Shown: positions 15,276-25,345, counted from the first letter of the stretch. The stretch: 64,000 bases of DNA from Clostridia bacterium (GCA_024404145.1 JAKSQK010000006.1:1-64000), one strand, 5' to 3'. The notes: generated by a model not told the origin, from the letters alone. Numbers and translations are program-made.

Positions 15276-16658
15276 CTAACCTTTAAGCTTATTGATAAGA
15301 TCCGTTAATGCGTCCGAAAGACTTTCCTCAAATGTCGGATGCGGACGCATAGCATACATCAACTGTTCGGCGGTCATCCCGTTTGCAACAGCTTCGGAAA
15401 TCTGCGAAATCATATCGGTTGCATTTTCACACATAAACTGAGCGCCGAGCACCTTATGCGTATTTGCGTGTGCCACTACTTTCATAAAGGCGCGATCGCC
15501 GTTTGCAATCACCGTTTTGGCATTACCGAACATTGTGGCTTTACCTGTTTTTACAGGAATGTCAGCGTCTTTGCATTGTGCCTCGGTCATTCCCACCGAT
15601 GCGATTTCAGGACGGCAGTAAATACAACTCGGAACCACATTCATATCCGTATCATTATGCCTTCCGCAAAGCATATCGGCAAAAGCCGTTCCCTGGGCGG
15701 AAGCATAATGCGCCAGTTGAATTTTTGATGACACATCGCCGATTGCAAAAATTCCGGGTATTGAGGTTTGATAATTTTCATCGACTTTTATTCTGTTTCC
15801 ATCCGTTTCAGGAATCAACTTATCGGCAAACAGCCCGTCAAAAAACGGTTTACGGCCTATAGCACACAAAACCGCTTCACCTACGGCTTCTCCCGCCGCA
15901 TCCTTTGATTTGAATTTGACAGAAATGCCATGAGAACCGTTTTCAATACATTCCACCATGGAATTCACATAAATTTTAATGCCTCGTTTTTTGAAAATCA
16001 TCGAAAGATTCTGGCTGATTTCCTTGTCCGCTATCGGCAGTAACCTATCCATACCCTCAATAACGGTCACATCGCACCCTAAATCATTGTAAAAATTCGC
16101 AAATTCAACGCCGATAACACCGCCGCCGATTATTACTATTGATTTGAACAAACGATCGCTGCCCTCAAGCAGCTCATCGGAAGTATAGACGCCCGGAAGA
16201 TCAAGACCGGGAATCGGCGGTTTTGCGGGTACGGAGCCGGTGGCGACCAAAATATTTTCACAGGTGTATTTACAAACCTTTTCACCGCTTAAAACTTCAA
16301 CTTCTCCCGGAGCACTGATTTTGCCGGTACCGCGAAGCAAATCTACTTTTGCACTCTTAAACATTGCTTCAATTCCGGCAGAAAGTTTTTCACATATTGA
16401 CCGTTTTCGCGCAAAAACCGCTGCTATGTCTATTTTTATGCCGTCGGCGGTTATGCCTATGTTCTCTCCTCCTGAAACATCACTGTAAATCCGTGATGAA
16501 TGGAGCAAAGTCTTAGTGGGTACGCATCCTCTGTTAAGGCAAGTTCCGCCCGGCTCACGGTTTTCCACAACGGCGACTTTAAGCCCCAGCTTTGCGGCGC
16601 GCAGTGCGGCAACATATCCGCCCGGTCCGGCTCCTATTACGATAAGTTGATAGTCCAT
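15276..16658 (-). CDS. lpdA: Dihydrolipoyl dehydrogenase (glycine cleavage L protein)
   Basis: This 460-aa flavoprotein reoxidises dihydrolipoyl-GcvH with NAD+. It shows an N-terminal FAD-binding GAGPGGYVAALRAAKLG, the redox disulfide in GGTCLNRGCVPTK (Cys40/Cys45 region), an NAD-binding IIGGGVIGVEFANFY, the second FAD motif IFAIGDVSS, and the C-terminal HPTFEE with the catalytic His-Glu pair. Length is typical. It lies 3 bases after the lipoate ligase gene in the glycine cleavage operon, so it serves this system rather than a pyruvate dehydrogenase complex, none of which is nearby. Confidence 0.95.
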   Translation of the reverse strand: MDYQLIVIGAGPGGYVAALRAAKLGLKVAVVENREPGGTCLNRGCVPTKTLLHSSRIYSDVSGGENIGITADGIKIDIAAVFARKRSICEKLSAGIEAMFKSAKVDLLRGTGKISAPGEVEVLSGEKVCKYTCENILVATGSVPAKPPIPGLDLPGVYTSDELLEGSDRLFKSIVIIGGGVIGVEFANFYNDLGCDVTVIEGMDRLLPIADKEISQNLSMIFKKRGIKIYVNSMVECIENGSHGISVKFKSKDAAGEAVGEAVLCAIGRKPFFDGLFADKLIPETDGNRIKVDENYQTSIPGIFAIGDVSSKIQLAHYASAQGTAFADMLCGRHNDTDMNVVPSCIYCRPEIASVGMTEAQCKDADIPVKTGKATMFGNAKTVIANGDRAFMKVVAHANTHKVLGAQFMCENATDMISQISEAVANGMTAEQLMYAMRPHPTFEESLSDALTDLINKLKG

Positions 16659-16661
16659 ATA

Positions 16662-17648
16662 TTATATCTCCTGTTTTTCAAGCATTTTACACAAATCATT
16701 TTTAATGCGGGCGTCTATTTCAGCTGAAATCAGGCCTTCTTTAATGTCAGTACCGGTAAATCTTTTACCGCTGAGCGCAGATTCTATCTGCGCCGGAATT
16801 TCCCAATCCATCGCGTCCGTAAATACCCGAATGCGGGCAATCAGCCCGTAATCAATCTGAAACTCGAATGTAACGGTACCCCAACCGAATGTTTCCTCAC
16901 AACAAAATGTTGCGGTTGTATCAGAGCCGAAACGCCAGTCATCACTTGCATAATAATTTGTCTTACTCGCAACCTCGTTTTCCATATCGGGTGTAAAAAT
17001 AAACTCTTTCGCTGAGAATCCGTAGACATTTTCCGCCGAACAAACAAGTTCGCGGCACAAAGCCGCTTTGGTTATTTCCGGCGCAACGTCAAAAAGGTTT
17101 ATTATTCTTGAATGTACGGAATCAACGCCTTTTGCTTTCAGTTTGGCCTTCGGGGGATTCAAATATCTGCCGACAAGATTCATATCGGCATTTATGAGAA
17201 GCGTGCCGTGATGATATGCCCGGTCGCCGCTTTTATAAAAAGCGTTTCCGGAAAATTTTCTTCCGTCGATTTCAAGATCGTTTCGTCCTGAAACCACCGC
17301 GTCTATACCAAAACTACGGCAGGCACGGCATATAACATCCGTTTGCCGCTTGATATCAAAATCTTCCCGCGGCAGAATAAAGGTAAAATTGAGATTTCCG
17401 CTGTCGTGAAATACCGCGCCGCCTCCCGAAAGCCGCCGCGCAAGGCGACCGCCTTCTTCTTTGAGCAGTGACACACGGCATTCCTTAAAAGCATTCTGAT
17501 TTCTGCCTATCACAACCGTTTTTTCATTTTGCCATAAATAGAGCAGTACCCCGTCGGAAGGGCCCGATTTCAGCAATACCTCTTCTCTGGCAAGATTGAT
17601 AAACGGGTCTTTGCAGTCCGTGCGGTACACATAAAGCGAATTAATCAT
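16662..17648 (-). CDS. lplA: Lipoate-protein ligase
   Basis: This ~328-aa enzyme activates lipoate with ATP and attaches it to the lysine of GcvH. Family motifs are NLAREEVLL, VVIGRNQNAFKE, the RRLSGGGAVFHDSGNLNF block that binds lipoyl-AMP (about residues 68-85), and DLEIDGRKFSGNAF. The start was set at 17648 (MINSLYVYR) because the upstream extension lies inside gcvPB. The ATG overlaps the gcvPB stop by 8 bases, indicating translational coupling. A dedicated ligase in a glycine cleavage operon suggests that scavenged lipoate is used to activate GcvH. The length of about 330 aa fits LplA with its small C-terminal domain. Confidence 0.92.
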   Translation of the reverse strand: MINSLYVYRTDCKDPFINLAREEVLLKSGPSDGVLLYLWQNEKTVVIGRNQNAFKECRVSLLKEEGGRLARRLSGGGAVFHDSGNLNFTFILPREDFDIKRQTDVICRACRSFGIDAVVSGRNDLEIDGRKFSGNAFYKSGDRAYHHGTLLINADMNLVGRYLNPPKAKLKAKGVDSVHSRIINLFDVAPEITKAALCRELVCSAENVYGFSAKEFIFTPDMENEVASKTNYYASDDWRFGSDTTATFCCEETFGWGTVTFEFQIDYGLIARIRVFTDAMDWEIPAQIESALSGKRFTGTDIKEGLISAEIDARIKNDLCKMLEKQEI

Positions 17649-19050
17649 TTTTACTCCAACGAAGCACGGGGTTTCTTGCCGCCTGTACCTCATCGGGACG
17701 GGCCGTCTGTGCGTGATGAGGGGCAGCTTTCATATATTCGGGATTATCAAATCCCAACTTATACAATTTACGGAACACTTCTGCCGCCTTATCAAGATTC
17801 TCTTTGCTTTCGGTTTCGGTAGGTTCAAGCATAAGCGCCTCGTGAACGATAAGCGGGAAGTACATTGTCGGCGGATGCATTCCGTAATCTATAAGCGTTT
17901 TTGCAACATCAAGCGCAGACACGCCGGTTTCTTCTTTATACCGGCTTAAATCAAGCACAAATTCGTGCATACATATCCTGTCAAACGCGGGCTTAAAAGT
18001 ACCCTTTATCCTGCTCATTAAATAATTCGCATTAAGCACGGCGTTTTGCGCCGCCTCCGCAATGCCTTCTTTTCCGAGCGTCATAATATAAGCGAGCGCC
18101 TTAACCACGACTAAAAAGTTGCCCGAAAATGAACGAACCTGCAAGGCATCCTCGCCGTCCATCAGAGCGGATTTAGGCAAAAACTTTGCAAGAAAGTCCT
18201 TGCAACCCACTACGCCCGCACCGGGACCGCCCCCACCGTGAGGAGTTGCAAATGTTTTATGAAGATTTGAATGAATACAGTCAAATCCCATATCGCCGGG
18301 ACGAACAATACCCATAATTGCATTTAAGTTTGCACCGTCATAATAGCAAAGCCCTCCGGCCTCATGGACAAGTCGTGTGATTTCAAGAATGTTTTTATCA
18401 AATATCCCCACAGTATTGGGGTTTGTAAGCATAAGACCCGCTGTATCTTCCCCTAAAACTTCTTTTAATGCTTCAAGGTCTACGCATCCGTCAGATGCGG
18501 AAGGTACATTTACAACAGTATATCCGCACATACTCGCGGTTGCGGGATTTGTGCCGTGAGCCGAATCGGGAACAATGATTTTTGTGCGCTTGTCCGCGTC
18601 GCCGCGGCTTTCGTGATACTTCTTTATAAGCATAACACCGGTAAATTCACCGTGAGCGCCGGCTGTGGGCTGAAATGTACAGTCGTCCATACCAAAGATT
18701 TCTAAAAGATACTTCTTAGCCGTATCAAAAACTTCTTTGCATCCTTTAACCGTATCGGAAGGAGCCAGCGGATGAACCGATGTGAATCCCGGCAGTGCCG
18801 CCATTTCCTCGTCTATTCGCGGATTGTATTTCATTGTGCATGAACCCAGCGGATAAAATCCGGAGTTCACTCCGTGAACATTACCGCACAATTCGGTATA
18901 ATGGCGTGAAATATCAACCTCCGCCATTTCAGGAAGCACAGGAGGTTCCCCGCGTGAAAGATTTGCAGGAAGAGATACGGTTTCTACATCGCATGCCGGC
19001 AATATCGAACATCCCCGACCGGATATGCTCTTTTCAAATACCAGTTTCAT
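17641..19050 (-). CDS. gcvPB: Glycine dehydrogenase (decarboxylating) subunit 2
   Basis: This 469-aa beta chain of the split P protein, a PLP enzyme, decarboxylates glycine and passes aminomethyl to lipoyl-GcvH. The PLP-lysine motif is visible in NLHKTFATPHGGGGPGAG. Other family blocks are GSCTMKYNPR, TNPNTVGIFD and HEFVLDLS. Length is normal for the two-subunit form found in Firmicutes and archaea. The start codon overlaps the gcvPA stop (TAATG), so the two subunits are translationally coupled and probably made in equal amounts. Confidence 0.95.
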   Translation of the reverse strand: MKLVFEKSISGRGCSILPACDVETVSLPANLSRGEPPVLPEMAEVDISRHYTELCGNVHGVNSGFYPLGSCTMKYNPRIDEEMAALPGFTSVHPLAPSDTVKGCKEVFDTAKKYLLEIFGMDDCTFQPTAGAHGEFTGVMLIKKYHESRGDADKRTKIIVPDSAHGTNPATASMCGYTVVNVPSASDGCVDLEALKEVLGEDTAGLMLTNPNTVGIFDKNILEITRLVHEAGGLCYYDGANLNAIMGIVRPGDMGFDCIHSNLHKTFATPHGGGGPGAGVVGCKDFLAKFLPKSALMDGEDALQVRSFSGNFLVVVKALAYIMTLGKEGIAEAAQNAVLNANYLMSRIKGTFKPAFDRICMHEFVLDLSRYKEETGVSALDVAKTLIDYGMHPPTMYFPLIVHEALMLEPTETESKENLDKAAEVFRKLYKLGFDNPEYMKAAPHHAQTARPDEVQAARNPVLRWSKND

Positions 19051-20363
19051 TATGCCAGCACCTCCTTTACTATTGAAACGGCTTTATCGAGTTCTGCTTT
19101 TGATACCTTTTCGGTAGCGCACCACAGTATATCGCCGTCAATATTCAGTCCGCCGAGAATGCCGTTTGATTCAAGCGCGGATAATACCTCGTCGGCTTTG
19201 GGAATAACAGTTACAAATTCATGGAAAAACCCGCCGCTGAATTTAAGAGAAACACCGGGAAGTTTACACAGCTGAGCTGCGAGATAATGAGCCTTGCTCA
19301 TAGACTGAGTCGCAACATCCGCCAAACCTTTTGCACCCATAACAGAGAGATATAATCCGGCAGTAAAAGCGCATAATGCCTCGTTGGAACAAATATTTGA
19401 GCTTGCCTTTTCGCGACGGATATGCTGCTCACGCGCCTGCAAAGACAAAACATACGCTTTATTACCCCTTGCGTCAACCGTTTCGCCCACAATACGACCC
19501 GGCAGTTTACGCATATATTTATCAGTTGAGGTCATATACCCGAGATAAGGACCGCCGAAGCCAAGCGGCAAACCAAGCGGCTGAGCCTCGCCGACAGCTA
19601 TATCGGCGCCGCATTCCCGCGGCGTTTTCATTATGCCGAGCGCAACGGGATTGCACCCCATTATATATGCGGCGCCTGCCGTATGTAACGCTTCGCCTAT
19701 CTCTTCTGCGTTTTCAAAAAGGCCGAAAAAGTTGGGTTGCTGAATGTAAACGCCGGCAACATCGTCGGTAAGCATTTTTTTAAGCGCATCAATATCTGTT
19801 TTGCCGTCTTTAACCGGCACAATCTTTAATTCGCTGTTTTTACCGTAACAGTAGGTCTTCACCGTCTGAATTGTGTCGGGATGTGAAGCGCCTGAAATCA
19901 GCGTTACCGTCCGCTTACGGTCCCGGCACATGGCAACGGCTTCAGCGGCGGCGGTCGCGCCGTCATAAACCGAAGCGTTTGAAACATCCATTCCGGTGAG
20001 CTCGCACATCATGGTTTGATACTCAAATATTGATTGTAAAATGCCCTGACTCATTTCCGCCTGATACGGTGTATATGCGGTCAAAAACTCTTCTTTAGCA
20101 GGGATATATGAAACAATACTCGGTATTACATGATCATACGCGCCGGCACCGCGGAGTATAGTTTTAAACACTGTGTTTTTATCCGCCATGGCCGAGATTT
20201 TGCGACGCACTTCAAGCTCACTCATACCGGCGGGCAGATTTAATCCATCGCTTAAGTACATTTCACCCGGAACGTCTTTATACAATTCACTGAAACTACC
20301 GAGCCCTATGGCGTTTAACATCTGTTGCCGTTCCTTATCTGTGGAAGGCACATAACTTCCCAT
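19050..20363 (-). CDS. gcvPA: Glycine dehydrogenase (decarboxylating) subunit 1
   Basis: This 437-aa alpha chain of the glycine decarboxylase heterotetramer lacks the PLP lysine, as expected for this subunit, and completes the active site with GcvPB. Recognisable blocks are YVPSTDKERQQMLNAIG at the N-terminus, FLTAYTPYQAEMSQGILQ, YDGATAAAEA and GRIVGETVD. It lies 3 bases after gcvH and overlaps gcvPB by 1 base. Confidence 0.95.
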   Translation of the reverse strand: MGSYVPSTDKERQQMLNAIGLGSFSELYKDVPGEMYLSDGLNLPAGMSELEVRRKISAMADKNTVFKTILRGAGAYDHVIPSIVSYIPAKEEFLTAYTPYQAEMSQGILQSIFEYQTMMCELTGMDVSNASVYDGATAAAEAVAMCRDRKRTVTLISGASHPDTIQTVKTYCYGKNSELKIVPVKDGKTDIDALKKMLTDDVAGVYIQQPNFFGLFENAEEIGEALHTAGAAYIMGCNPVALGIMKTPRECGADIAVGEAQPLGLPLGFGGPYLGYMTSTDKYMRKLPGRIVGETVDARGNKAYVLSLQAREQHIRREKASSNICSNEALCAFTAGLYLSVMGAKGLADVATQSMSKAHYLAAQLCKLPGVSLKFSGGFFHEFVTVIPKADEVLSALESNGILGGLNIDGDILWCATEKVSKAELDKAVSIVKEVLA

Positions 20364-20366
20364 ATA

Positions 20367-20741
20367 CTAATCCTCCTTGCAGAACTCGGCGTAAGCGTCA
20401 GCGTCCATAAGGTCCTCAATATCGGTTATGCCTTCAACCTTTATTATCCAAGCTCCGTACGGATCGTTGTTGAGGATTTCGGGAGTGTCTGCCAGTTCTT
20501 CATTTACAGCCGCAACTGTACCGGAAACGGGCGACAACATATCCGAGACCGCCTTAACCGATTCCAGATCACCAAACACTTCACCTGCGACAACTTCATC
20601 GCCCGCTTCAGGCAAATTGACGAAAACTATATCACCCAGAGCGTCCTGCGCAAAATCGGAAATACCGATAATTGCGGTTTCGCCTTCGGTTTTTACCCAC
20701 TCATGGTCCTTTGAATACTTTAATTCCTTTGGAAAATTCAT
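20367..20741 (-). CDS. gcvH: Glycine cleavage system H protein
   Basis: This 124-aa lipoyl carrier protein shuttles the aminomethyl group between P, T and L proteins. The lipoylation lysine sits in [19 protein letters not shown] (about residue 62), and the [10 protein letters not shown] start of the fold is intact. Length is typical. It is the substrate of the ligase encoded in the same operon. A GGAGGT site precedes the ATG; 58 non-coding bases separate it from gcvT. Confidence 0.95.
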   Translation of the reverse strand: MNFPKELKYSKDHEWVKTEGETAIIGISDFAQDALGDIVFVNLPEAGDEVVAGEVFGDLESVKAVSDMLSPVSGTVAAVNEELADTPEILNNDPYGAWIIKVEGITDIEDLMDADAYAEFCKED

Positions 20742-20799
20742 AAAAATACCTCCGTTTAATGTGTTTTAATTATTACATCGTTATTTAATCGATTGTTTA

Positions 20800-22023
20800 T
20801 TATTTGGCTTCTTTCCAAACAACGGGATGAACATAGGGCGGATTCTTGGCACTCATATGAGTTTGCGGAATTACCGCTTTAAGACGGCTGCCCCGTATAT
20901 CCACTTCAACAAACTCGCCTCGCTGAATCGGCGAAGAAAGGTACGCAAGACCGATAGATCGTTTTCCTACTTTGCTTGTTTCAAATTCATCCTCAAAATC
21001 AAAATACGGGATCATCGTGCCGGAAGTTATCCAGCCTGCTTCCTCGCCGTCCTTATATACCGTCATACCGCCACGAATAACGCCGCGGTCAATAAGACAA
21101 ACCGGCATAATGCGTTTAGGCAAAACAGTTATATCGCTGAAATCTTTGTTTATAATGCGGGTATATGCTTCAAACTGCTTGCTCAAAGCTTCTTTACCGA
21201 TAAAATCTCCCTTATTTTCAGAAAAACTAACGGCAAATTTTGCCAGGGGCACGGCATATATCGGCATTTCCTTGCCGGAAGGATCTGTTCCCATTTCATG
21301 ACCGTATAAAGGCATCGATGCTTCAAGTCTTAATGTATCACGCGCGCCAAGCCCTGCGGGTTTTGCACCCATGCCGGCAAGTCGGTTCCAGAGCCATACG
21401 GCGTCATCGTTTTTCATATAAACCTCATACCCTATCGGCTCACCGGTATAACCCGTGGTTGCCAGTCTGGCTGTGTGACCTTCTAAACTTACCGTAGCGC
21501 AAGCGTTTTTCTTAGGTGCGGTAAGTTCTCCGCCGGCAAGCTCCTCTAAAAGATTTCTGCTTAAAGGTCCTTGTACGGCAATAGCAGCGTACTCATCAGA
21601 TATGTCGGTTAATTTTACATCGAATTTTTCGGCAATCGGCAACAAATGCGCAAGGTCTTTATCCTTATTTGAGGCGTTTACCACAAGCAGGTATTTATCT
21701 TCACTGAACATATAAAGATACGCGTCGTCTACGGCGCCGCCATTTTCATTCGGTATTATACAGTATTGCGCCGAATTCAAAGTAAGCGCCTCAACATTAC
21801 TGGTAAGAACATACTGCAGATACTTGAGTCTTTCCGTACCTTCAACCAAAATTCTGCCCATATGCGATACGTCAAAAAGACTGCAATCACTACGGGTGTA
21901 AAGGTGCTCGGCAACGATGCCGGTAGGATATTGAACAGGCATTTCCCATCCGCCGAAATCAACCATGGTACCGCCCGCCGAAACATGAATATCGTAAAGC
22001 GGTGTGCGTTTTAATTTGCTCAT
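20800..22023 (-). CDS. gcvT: Aminomethyltransferase (glycine cleavage T protein)
   Basis: This 407-aa enzyme takes the aminomethyl group from GcvH, releases ammonia and makes 5,10-methylene-THF. Typical blocks are the N-terminal TPLYDIHVSAGGTMVDFGGWEMPVQY region, SLFDVSHMGRI, GYTGEPIGYEVY and RDTLRLEASMPLYGHE, the last carrying acidic residues that bind folate. I set the start at 22023, since GGGGGT lies just upstream; a GTG at 22038 would overlap that ribosome site. It is a little longer than the E. coli protein (364 aa) but within the family range. It follows kbl by 19 bases. Confidence 0.94.
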   Translation of the reverse strand: MSKLKRTPLYDIHVSAGGTMVDFGGWEMPVQYPTGIVAEHLYTRSDCSLFDVSHMGRILVEGTERLKYLQYVLTSNVEALTLNSAQYCIIPNENGGAVDDAYLYMFSEDKYLLVVNASNKDKDLAHLLPIAEKFDVKLTDISDEYAAIAVQGPLSRNLLEELAGGELTAPKKNACATVSLEGHTARLATTGYTGEPIGYEVYMKNDDAVWLWNRLAGMGAKPAGLGARDTLRLEASMPLYGHEMGTDPSGKEMPIYAVPLAKFAVSFSENKGDFIGKEALSKQFEAYTRIINKDFSDITVLPKRIMPVCLIDRGVIRGGMTVYKDGEEAGWITSGTMIPYFDFEDEFETSKVGKRSIGLAYLSSPIQRGEFVEVDIRGSRLKAVIPQTHMSAKNPPYVHPVVWKEAK

Positions 22024-22042
22024 AATCAATACCCCCACATTA

Positions 22043-23236
22043 TTATTTGCCTTCTATTTGGCGTCGAGCTTCAACAAAGCATTTAACGGCAAACTCAAGA
22101 TCTTCCTTTGTGTGTGCGGCTGAAACCTGGGTGCGGATGCGCGCTTTACCCTTCGGAACCACCGGATATGTGAAGGATACCGCATAAATACCGAGTTCAT
22201 ATAACTTTTCAGCCATTTTAGCTGCCAGATGCTCATCGTAAAACATAACAGGCACGCAAGGATGTGTTCCGGGGATTACATCAAATCCCTCATCAACCAA
22301 TGCCTTGCGATAGTCAGCGACTATGCTTTCAAGATAATCACGGCGCGATGTATCGCGGCTTAACATATCAAGAGCCGCAATGGTCCCCGCGGCGACCGCC
22401 GGCGCAAGAGTATTAGAAAAAAGATACGGACGACTGCGTTGGCGAAGCAGGTCAATTATCGCCTGACGACCGGTTGTAAATCCGCCGGAAGCACCGCCGA
22501 GCGCCTTGCCGAAAGTGCCGGTAATTATATCTATCCTGTCAAGCACGCCGCAATACTCCGCGGCGCCTCTTCCTGTTTTACCCACAAATCCGGAAGCGTG
22601 CGAATCATCTATCATTACAAGTGCGCCGTATTTATCAGCCAGATCGCATACGCCCTTTAAGTCGGCTATTATACCGTCCATGGAGAATACACCGTCTGTT
22701 GCAATAAGCTTTATTCCGGCGCCGTTTTCGTCCGCCTCGATAAGTTTTGCTTCAAGATCCGCCATATCGTTGTTTTTGTAACGGTATCTGGCGGCTTTGC
22801 AAAGGCGGACTCCGTCTATTATCGAAGCGTGATTGAGTTCGTCAGATATGACGGCATCGTCTTTGCCGAGAAGCGTTTCAAAAAGACCACCGTTGGCGTC
22901 AAAGCACGAAGAGTAAAGGATTGTATCATCGGTGCCGAAAAATTCGGATACCTTTTCTTCAAGTTTCTTATGTATATTCTGTGTTCCGCATATAAAACGA
23001 ACGGACGCCAGACCGTAGCCGTATTCATCATAAGCCTTTTTAGACGCTTCAATAAGTTCTTTGTTGTCAGCAAGACCCAGATAGTTGTTGGCGCACATGT
23101 TAAGCAGCTCTTTACCGTCCGCAAAAATATGTGCGGACTGCGGCGTAGTAATAATCCGCTCGTTCTTTTTTACTCCCGCCGCTTCAATTTCGGTGAGGGA
23201 CTTGCGATAAAAAGATAACGCATCATTCTTATTCAT
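22043..23236 (-). CDS. kbl: Glycine C-acetyltransferase (2-amino-3-ketobutyrate CoA ligase)
   Basis: This 397-aa PLP enzyme of the alpha-oxoamine synthase family splits 2-amino-3-oxobutyrate with CoA into glycine and acetyl-CoA. Motifs are [37 protein letters not shown] and the PLP-lysine region [14 protein letters not shown]. It directly follows tdh with an 8-base overlap, the classic partner. The glycine it makes feeds the glycine cleavage genes downstream in the same transcript. Confidence 0.95.
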   Translation of the reverse strand: MNKNDALSFYRKSLTEIEAAGVKKNERIITTPQSAHIFADGKELLNMCANNYLGLADNKELIEASKKAYDEYGYGLASVRFICGTQNIHKKLEEKVSEFFGTDDTILYSSCFDANGGLFETLLGKDDAVISDELNHASIIDGVRLCKAARYRYKNNDMADLEAKLIEADENGAGIKLIATDGVFSMDGIIADLKGVCDLADKYGALVMIDDSHASGFVGKTGRGAAEYCGVLDRIDIITGTFGKALGGASGGFTTGRQAIIDLLRQRSRPYLFSNTLAPAVAAGTIAALDMLSRDTSRRDYLESIVADYRKALVDEGFDVIPGTHPCVPVMFYDEHLAAKMAEKLYELGIYAVSFTYPVVPKGKARIRTQVSAAHTKEDLEFAVKCFVEARRQIEGK

Positions 23237-24299
23237 AACAATTCTCCTTTATCTCATTTACTTTGCTCCAGTCGAGTATGACTTTCCCGGATTTTCCGGA
23301 AATCATTGCTTCGAAGCCTTTTTTATAATCTTTAATATCAAATCTGTGGGTTATGATTTTATCAAGAGGAAATCCGGCTTCAACCAACGCCGCCATTTTA
23401 TACCATGTTTCATACATTTCGCGCCCGTAAATGCCTTTTATTTTAAGTCCGTTCCAAATAATTGTGTTTATCGGGATTTCCGTCAGATTGCGGTTCTGAA
23501 TACCGAGAAGCGCGATTCGACCGCCGGTCACCATGGAATCAATAAGCTGTGCGAGCGCAAATCTGTTACCGCTCATTTCCATACCCACATCAAAGCCCTC
23601 AACGATACCGAGGTCTTTCATAACTTTTTTTAAGTCCTCTTTGGCTGTGTTAACGGTTATAACGCCGAATTTTTTTGCAAGTTCAAGGCGATAATCGTTC
23701 ACATCGGTTATCACCACATGCCGCGCACCTGAAAACTTGGCAATACCCGCCGCCATAATTCCTATAGGACCCGCGCCGGTTATCAGTACATCCTCACTCA
23801 GAGTGGGAAATGAAAGCGCGGTATGCGCGGCGTTCCCGAACGGATCGAAAATAGAATATAACTCTTCGGGAATTTTCGGTGAAGTTTTAATAACGTTGGT
23901 CGCCGGTATAACAAGATATTCGGCGAACGCGCCGTTTCGGTTTACGCCTACGCCCTTTGTAAATTTGCATAGATGACCGTTGCCCGCACGGCAGTTGCGG
24001 CAGTGACCGCAAACGATATGCCCTTCGCCGGAAACGGTTTCACCTATTTTTAAGTTTTCAACGCCTTCGCCTATCTCGACGATTTCGCCCACATATTCGT
24101 GTCCCGCGGTAGTGCCGAGTTTAATCGTTTCCTGTGCCCATTCATTCCAAAGCCAGATATGAACATCTGTACCGCATATCGCAGTTTTATGTATTTTGAT
24201 TTTAACCTCTCCGTGACCTACTTCGGGTATCTCTACCTTCTTCATAGTAAGTCCCTCTTCCGGACGGTCTTTGACAAGTGCCCACATAGTGTTTTGCAT
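23229..24299 (-). CDS. tdh: L-threonine 3-dehydrogenase
   Basis: This ~356-aa zinc-dependent medium-chain dehydrogenase oxidises threonine to 2-amino-3-oxobutyrate with NAD+. It shows the catalytic zinc site [14 protein letters not shown] and GHEYVGEI, the structural zinc Cys4 cluster [15 protein letters not shown], and the NAD fold [16 protein letters not shown] chose the ATG at 24299 because GAGGG lies at proper distance; the nearby ATG at 24305 is too close to it. It is the first gene of the eight-gene operon and follows a consensus promoter at 24336-24364. No glycine riboswitch was seen in the ~37-nt leader. Confidence 0.95.
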   Translation of the reverse strand: MQNTMWALVKDRPEEGLTMKKVEIPEVGHGEVKIKIHKTAICGTDVHIWLWNEWAQETIKLGTTAGHEYVGEIVEIGEGVENLKIGETVSGEGHIVCGHCRNCRAGNGHLCKFTKGVGVNRNGAFAEYLVIPATNVIKTSPKIPEELYSIFDPFGNAAHTALSFPTLSEDVLITGAGPIGIMAAGIAKFSGARHVVITDVNDYRLELAKKFGVITVNTAKEDLKKVMKDLGIVEGFDVGMEMSGNRFALAQLIDSMVTGGRIALLGIQNRNLTEIPINTIIWNGLKIKGIYGREMYETWYKMAALVEAGFPLDKIITHRFDIKDYKKGFEAMISGKSGKVILDWSKVNEIKENCYE

Positions 24300-24335
24300 A
24301 ATCATACCCTCAATACTAAAAATTATTATGATGTA

Positions 24336-24364
24336 ATTGTACACCATTCGCGGACAAAATGCAA
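24336..24364 (-). promoter_or_regulatory. Promoter of the threonine/glycine operon
   Basis: On the minus strand TTGCAT (24359-24364) and TACAAT (24336-24341) have a 17-base spacer, about 37 bases before the tdh start codon. The leader is too short to hold a riboswitch. Confidence 0.7.
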
Positions 24365-24587
24365 TAAAAGAATTGTTTTTTTAAAACAAAATTAAACGCT
24401 GTTATGGGTGTAGCTCGGATTCTTGCGGCTACGAAACAAAAGCGGAAACCACAGACTCGATACCCGACGCGGCGTCGCGGTTGAATTTCCTCACGACACC
24501 GCTGCCGCCCGGCAAAAAAACGAGCAGACTTAATAAATCTGCCCGATACACAGAAAACCGTGTTCAATTCACCCCGCACAAAAGAAA
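24365..24587. other. Intergenic stretch without a recognisable gene
   Basis: Between the tdh promoter and the terminator of the next gene I see no coding sequence, tRNA or repeat. The DNA is more GC-rich than the surrounding intergenic regions. This may mark an old insertion or the remains of a gene. Confidence 0.4.
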
Positions 24588-24627
24588 ATCGAGTATCGAA
24601 AACTTAAGTCAGTTATCGATACTCGAT
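24588..24627 (-). terminator. Terminator downstream of the 24.7-kb membrane-protein gene
   Basis: ATCGAGTATCG and its exact complement are 18 bases apart and are followed on the minus strand by TTTTCTTTTG. It lies about 130-160 bases after the end of the gene. Confidence 0.55.
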
Positions 24628-24718
24628 ATAAAGTTATCAAAGACGAGGTTCTATGAAGAGATAAAGGATAAACAGATACACGTTCATCGAACTGTCAAAA
24701 AGACGCCGCCACAGAGAT

Positions 24719-25345
24719 TCAGGTGCAGGGGGCGGTCCTTCCGGAACGGTCACGCTTCGGCGGGCTCTTTCTTTTGCCTTCTGACGAGCGCCATGACGAG
24801 TACGGTCGCAAGAGCTCCGACCGCAATGCCGCCGCGTCGGTCTTAAAGTAAACGTAGATCTCGGGAGCGCCGCCGTTCCAGCAGTAAAGGGCGCTGTTGA
24901 GATTGAACGCCGTGTAGGAACCGAACATATGGATGCCGTTTTCGTAGCCCGCGGGGATCTTCGAATCATTCGTAACTAAGAAAGAATCGGCGAGGATCGG
25001 CTGTTTCATTTCGTTCTTTTCAGAATACAAAGCGAGCCGTTCTTTTGTTTGATATTTAAATTCTAAATTTTCTATATCCCAATAAACACCGCAGCATCCG
25101 TCATCATAAGAAATATGTGCTTCACACAGTTTGATTAAATCATCGGTATCTTTATAATCAAACTCGACTATTTTTTCAAGTTCTGTTTTTGCCGTCTTAT
25201 AAGAATCATTGTCAATTAACTGCAAAGCATTGTTATATGTGTTTACGGTATATTTGTTTTGGAAAAACCAGGAAGCGGCGGCAAGGAGCAACATAAATAT
25301 AATCACCGCCGAAATTATTATTATCGTTTTGCGTTTGCTTGTCAT
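24719..25345 (-). CDS. Membrane-anchored protein of unknown function, 3' end frameshifted
   Basis: The product has 208 residues as read. An N-terminal membrane segment (residues 8-28) is followed by a charged, helix-rich extracytoplasmic part (about 30-75, with DSYKTAKTELEKI) and a domain with AYENGIHMFGSYTAF-like residues. I do not recognise a family. The last ~35 residues are low-complexity and basic. In another frame, from about 24838 to a stop at 24750, the DNA instead encodes GGIAVGALATVLVMALVRRQ followed by KKEPAEA, a clean transmembrane segment with a positive tail. This strongly suggests a one-base frameshift near 24838; the intended protein would end with a C-terminal membrane anchor at 24750. 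Gene decay and sequence error cannot be told apart here. Confidence 0.55.
   Translation of the reverse strand: MTSKRKTIIIISAVIIFMLLLAAASWFFQNKYTVNTYNNALQLIDNDSYKTAKTELEKIVEFDYKDTDDLIKLCEAHISYDDGCCGVYWDIENLEFKYQTKERLALYSEKNEMKQPILADSFLVTNDSKIPAGYENGIHMFGSYTAFNLNSALYCWNGGAPEIYVYFKTDAAALRSELLRPYSSWRSSEGKRKSPPKRDRSGRTAPCT

Noticed and set aside
24299..24336. Glycine riboswitch before the threonine/glycine operon
   Set aside because: The leader from the predicted start point is under 40 nt, too short for the aptamer.
24637..24969. Arg- and Pro-rich 110-aa open frame
   Set aside because: It arises from the GC-rich 3' part of the membrane-protein gene read in the wrong frame.
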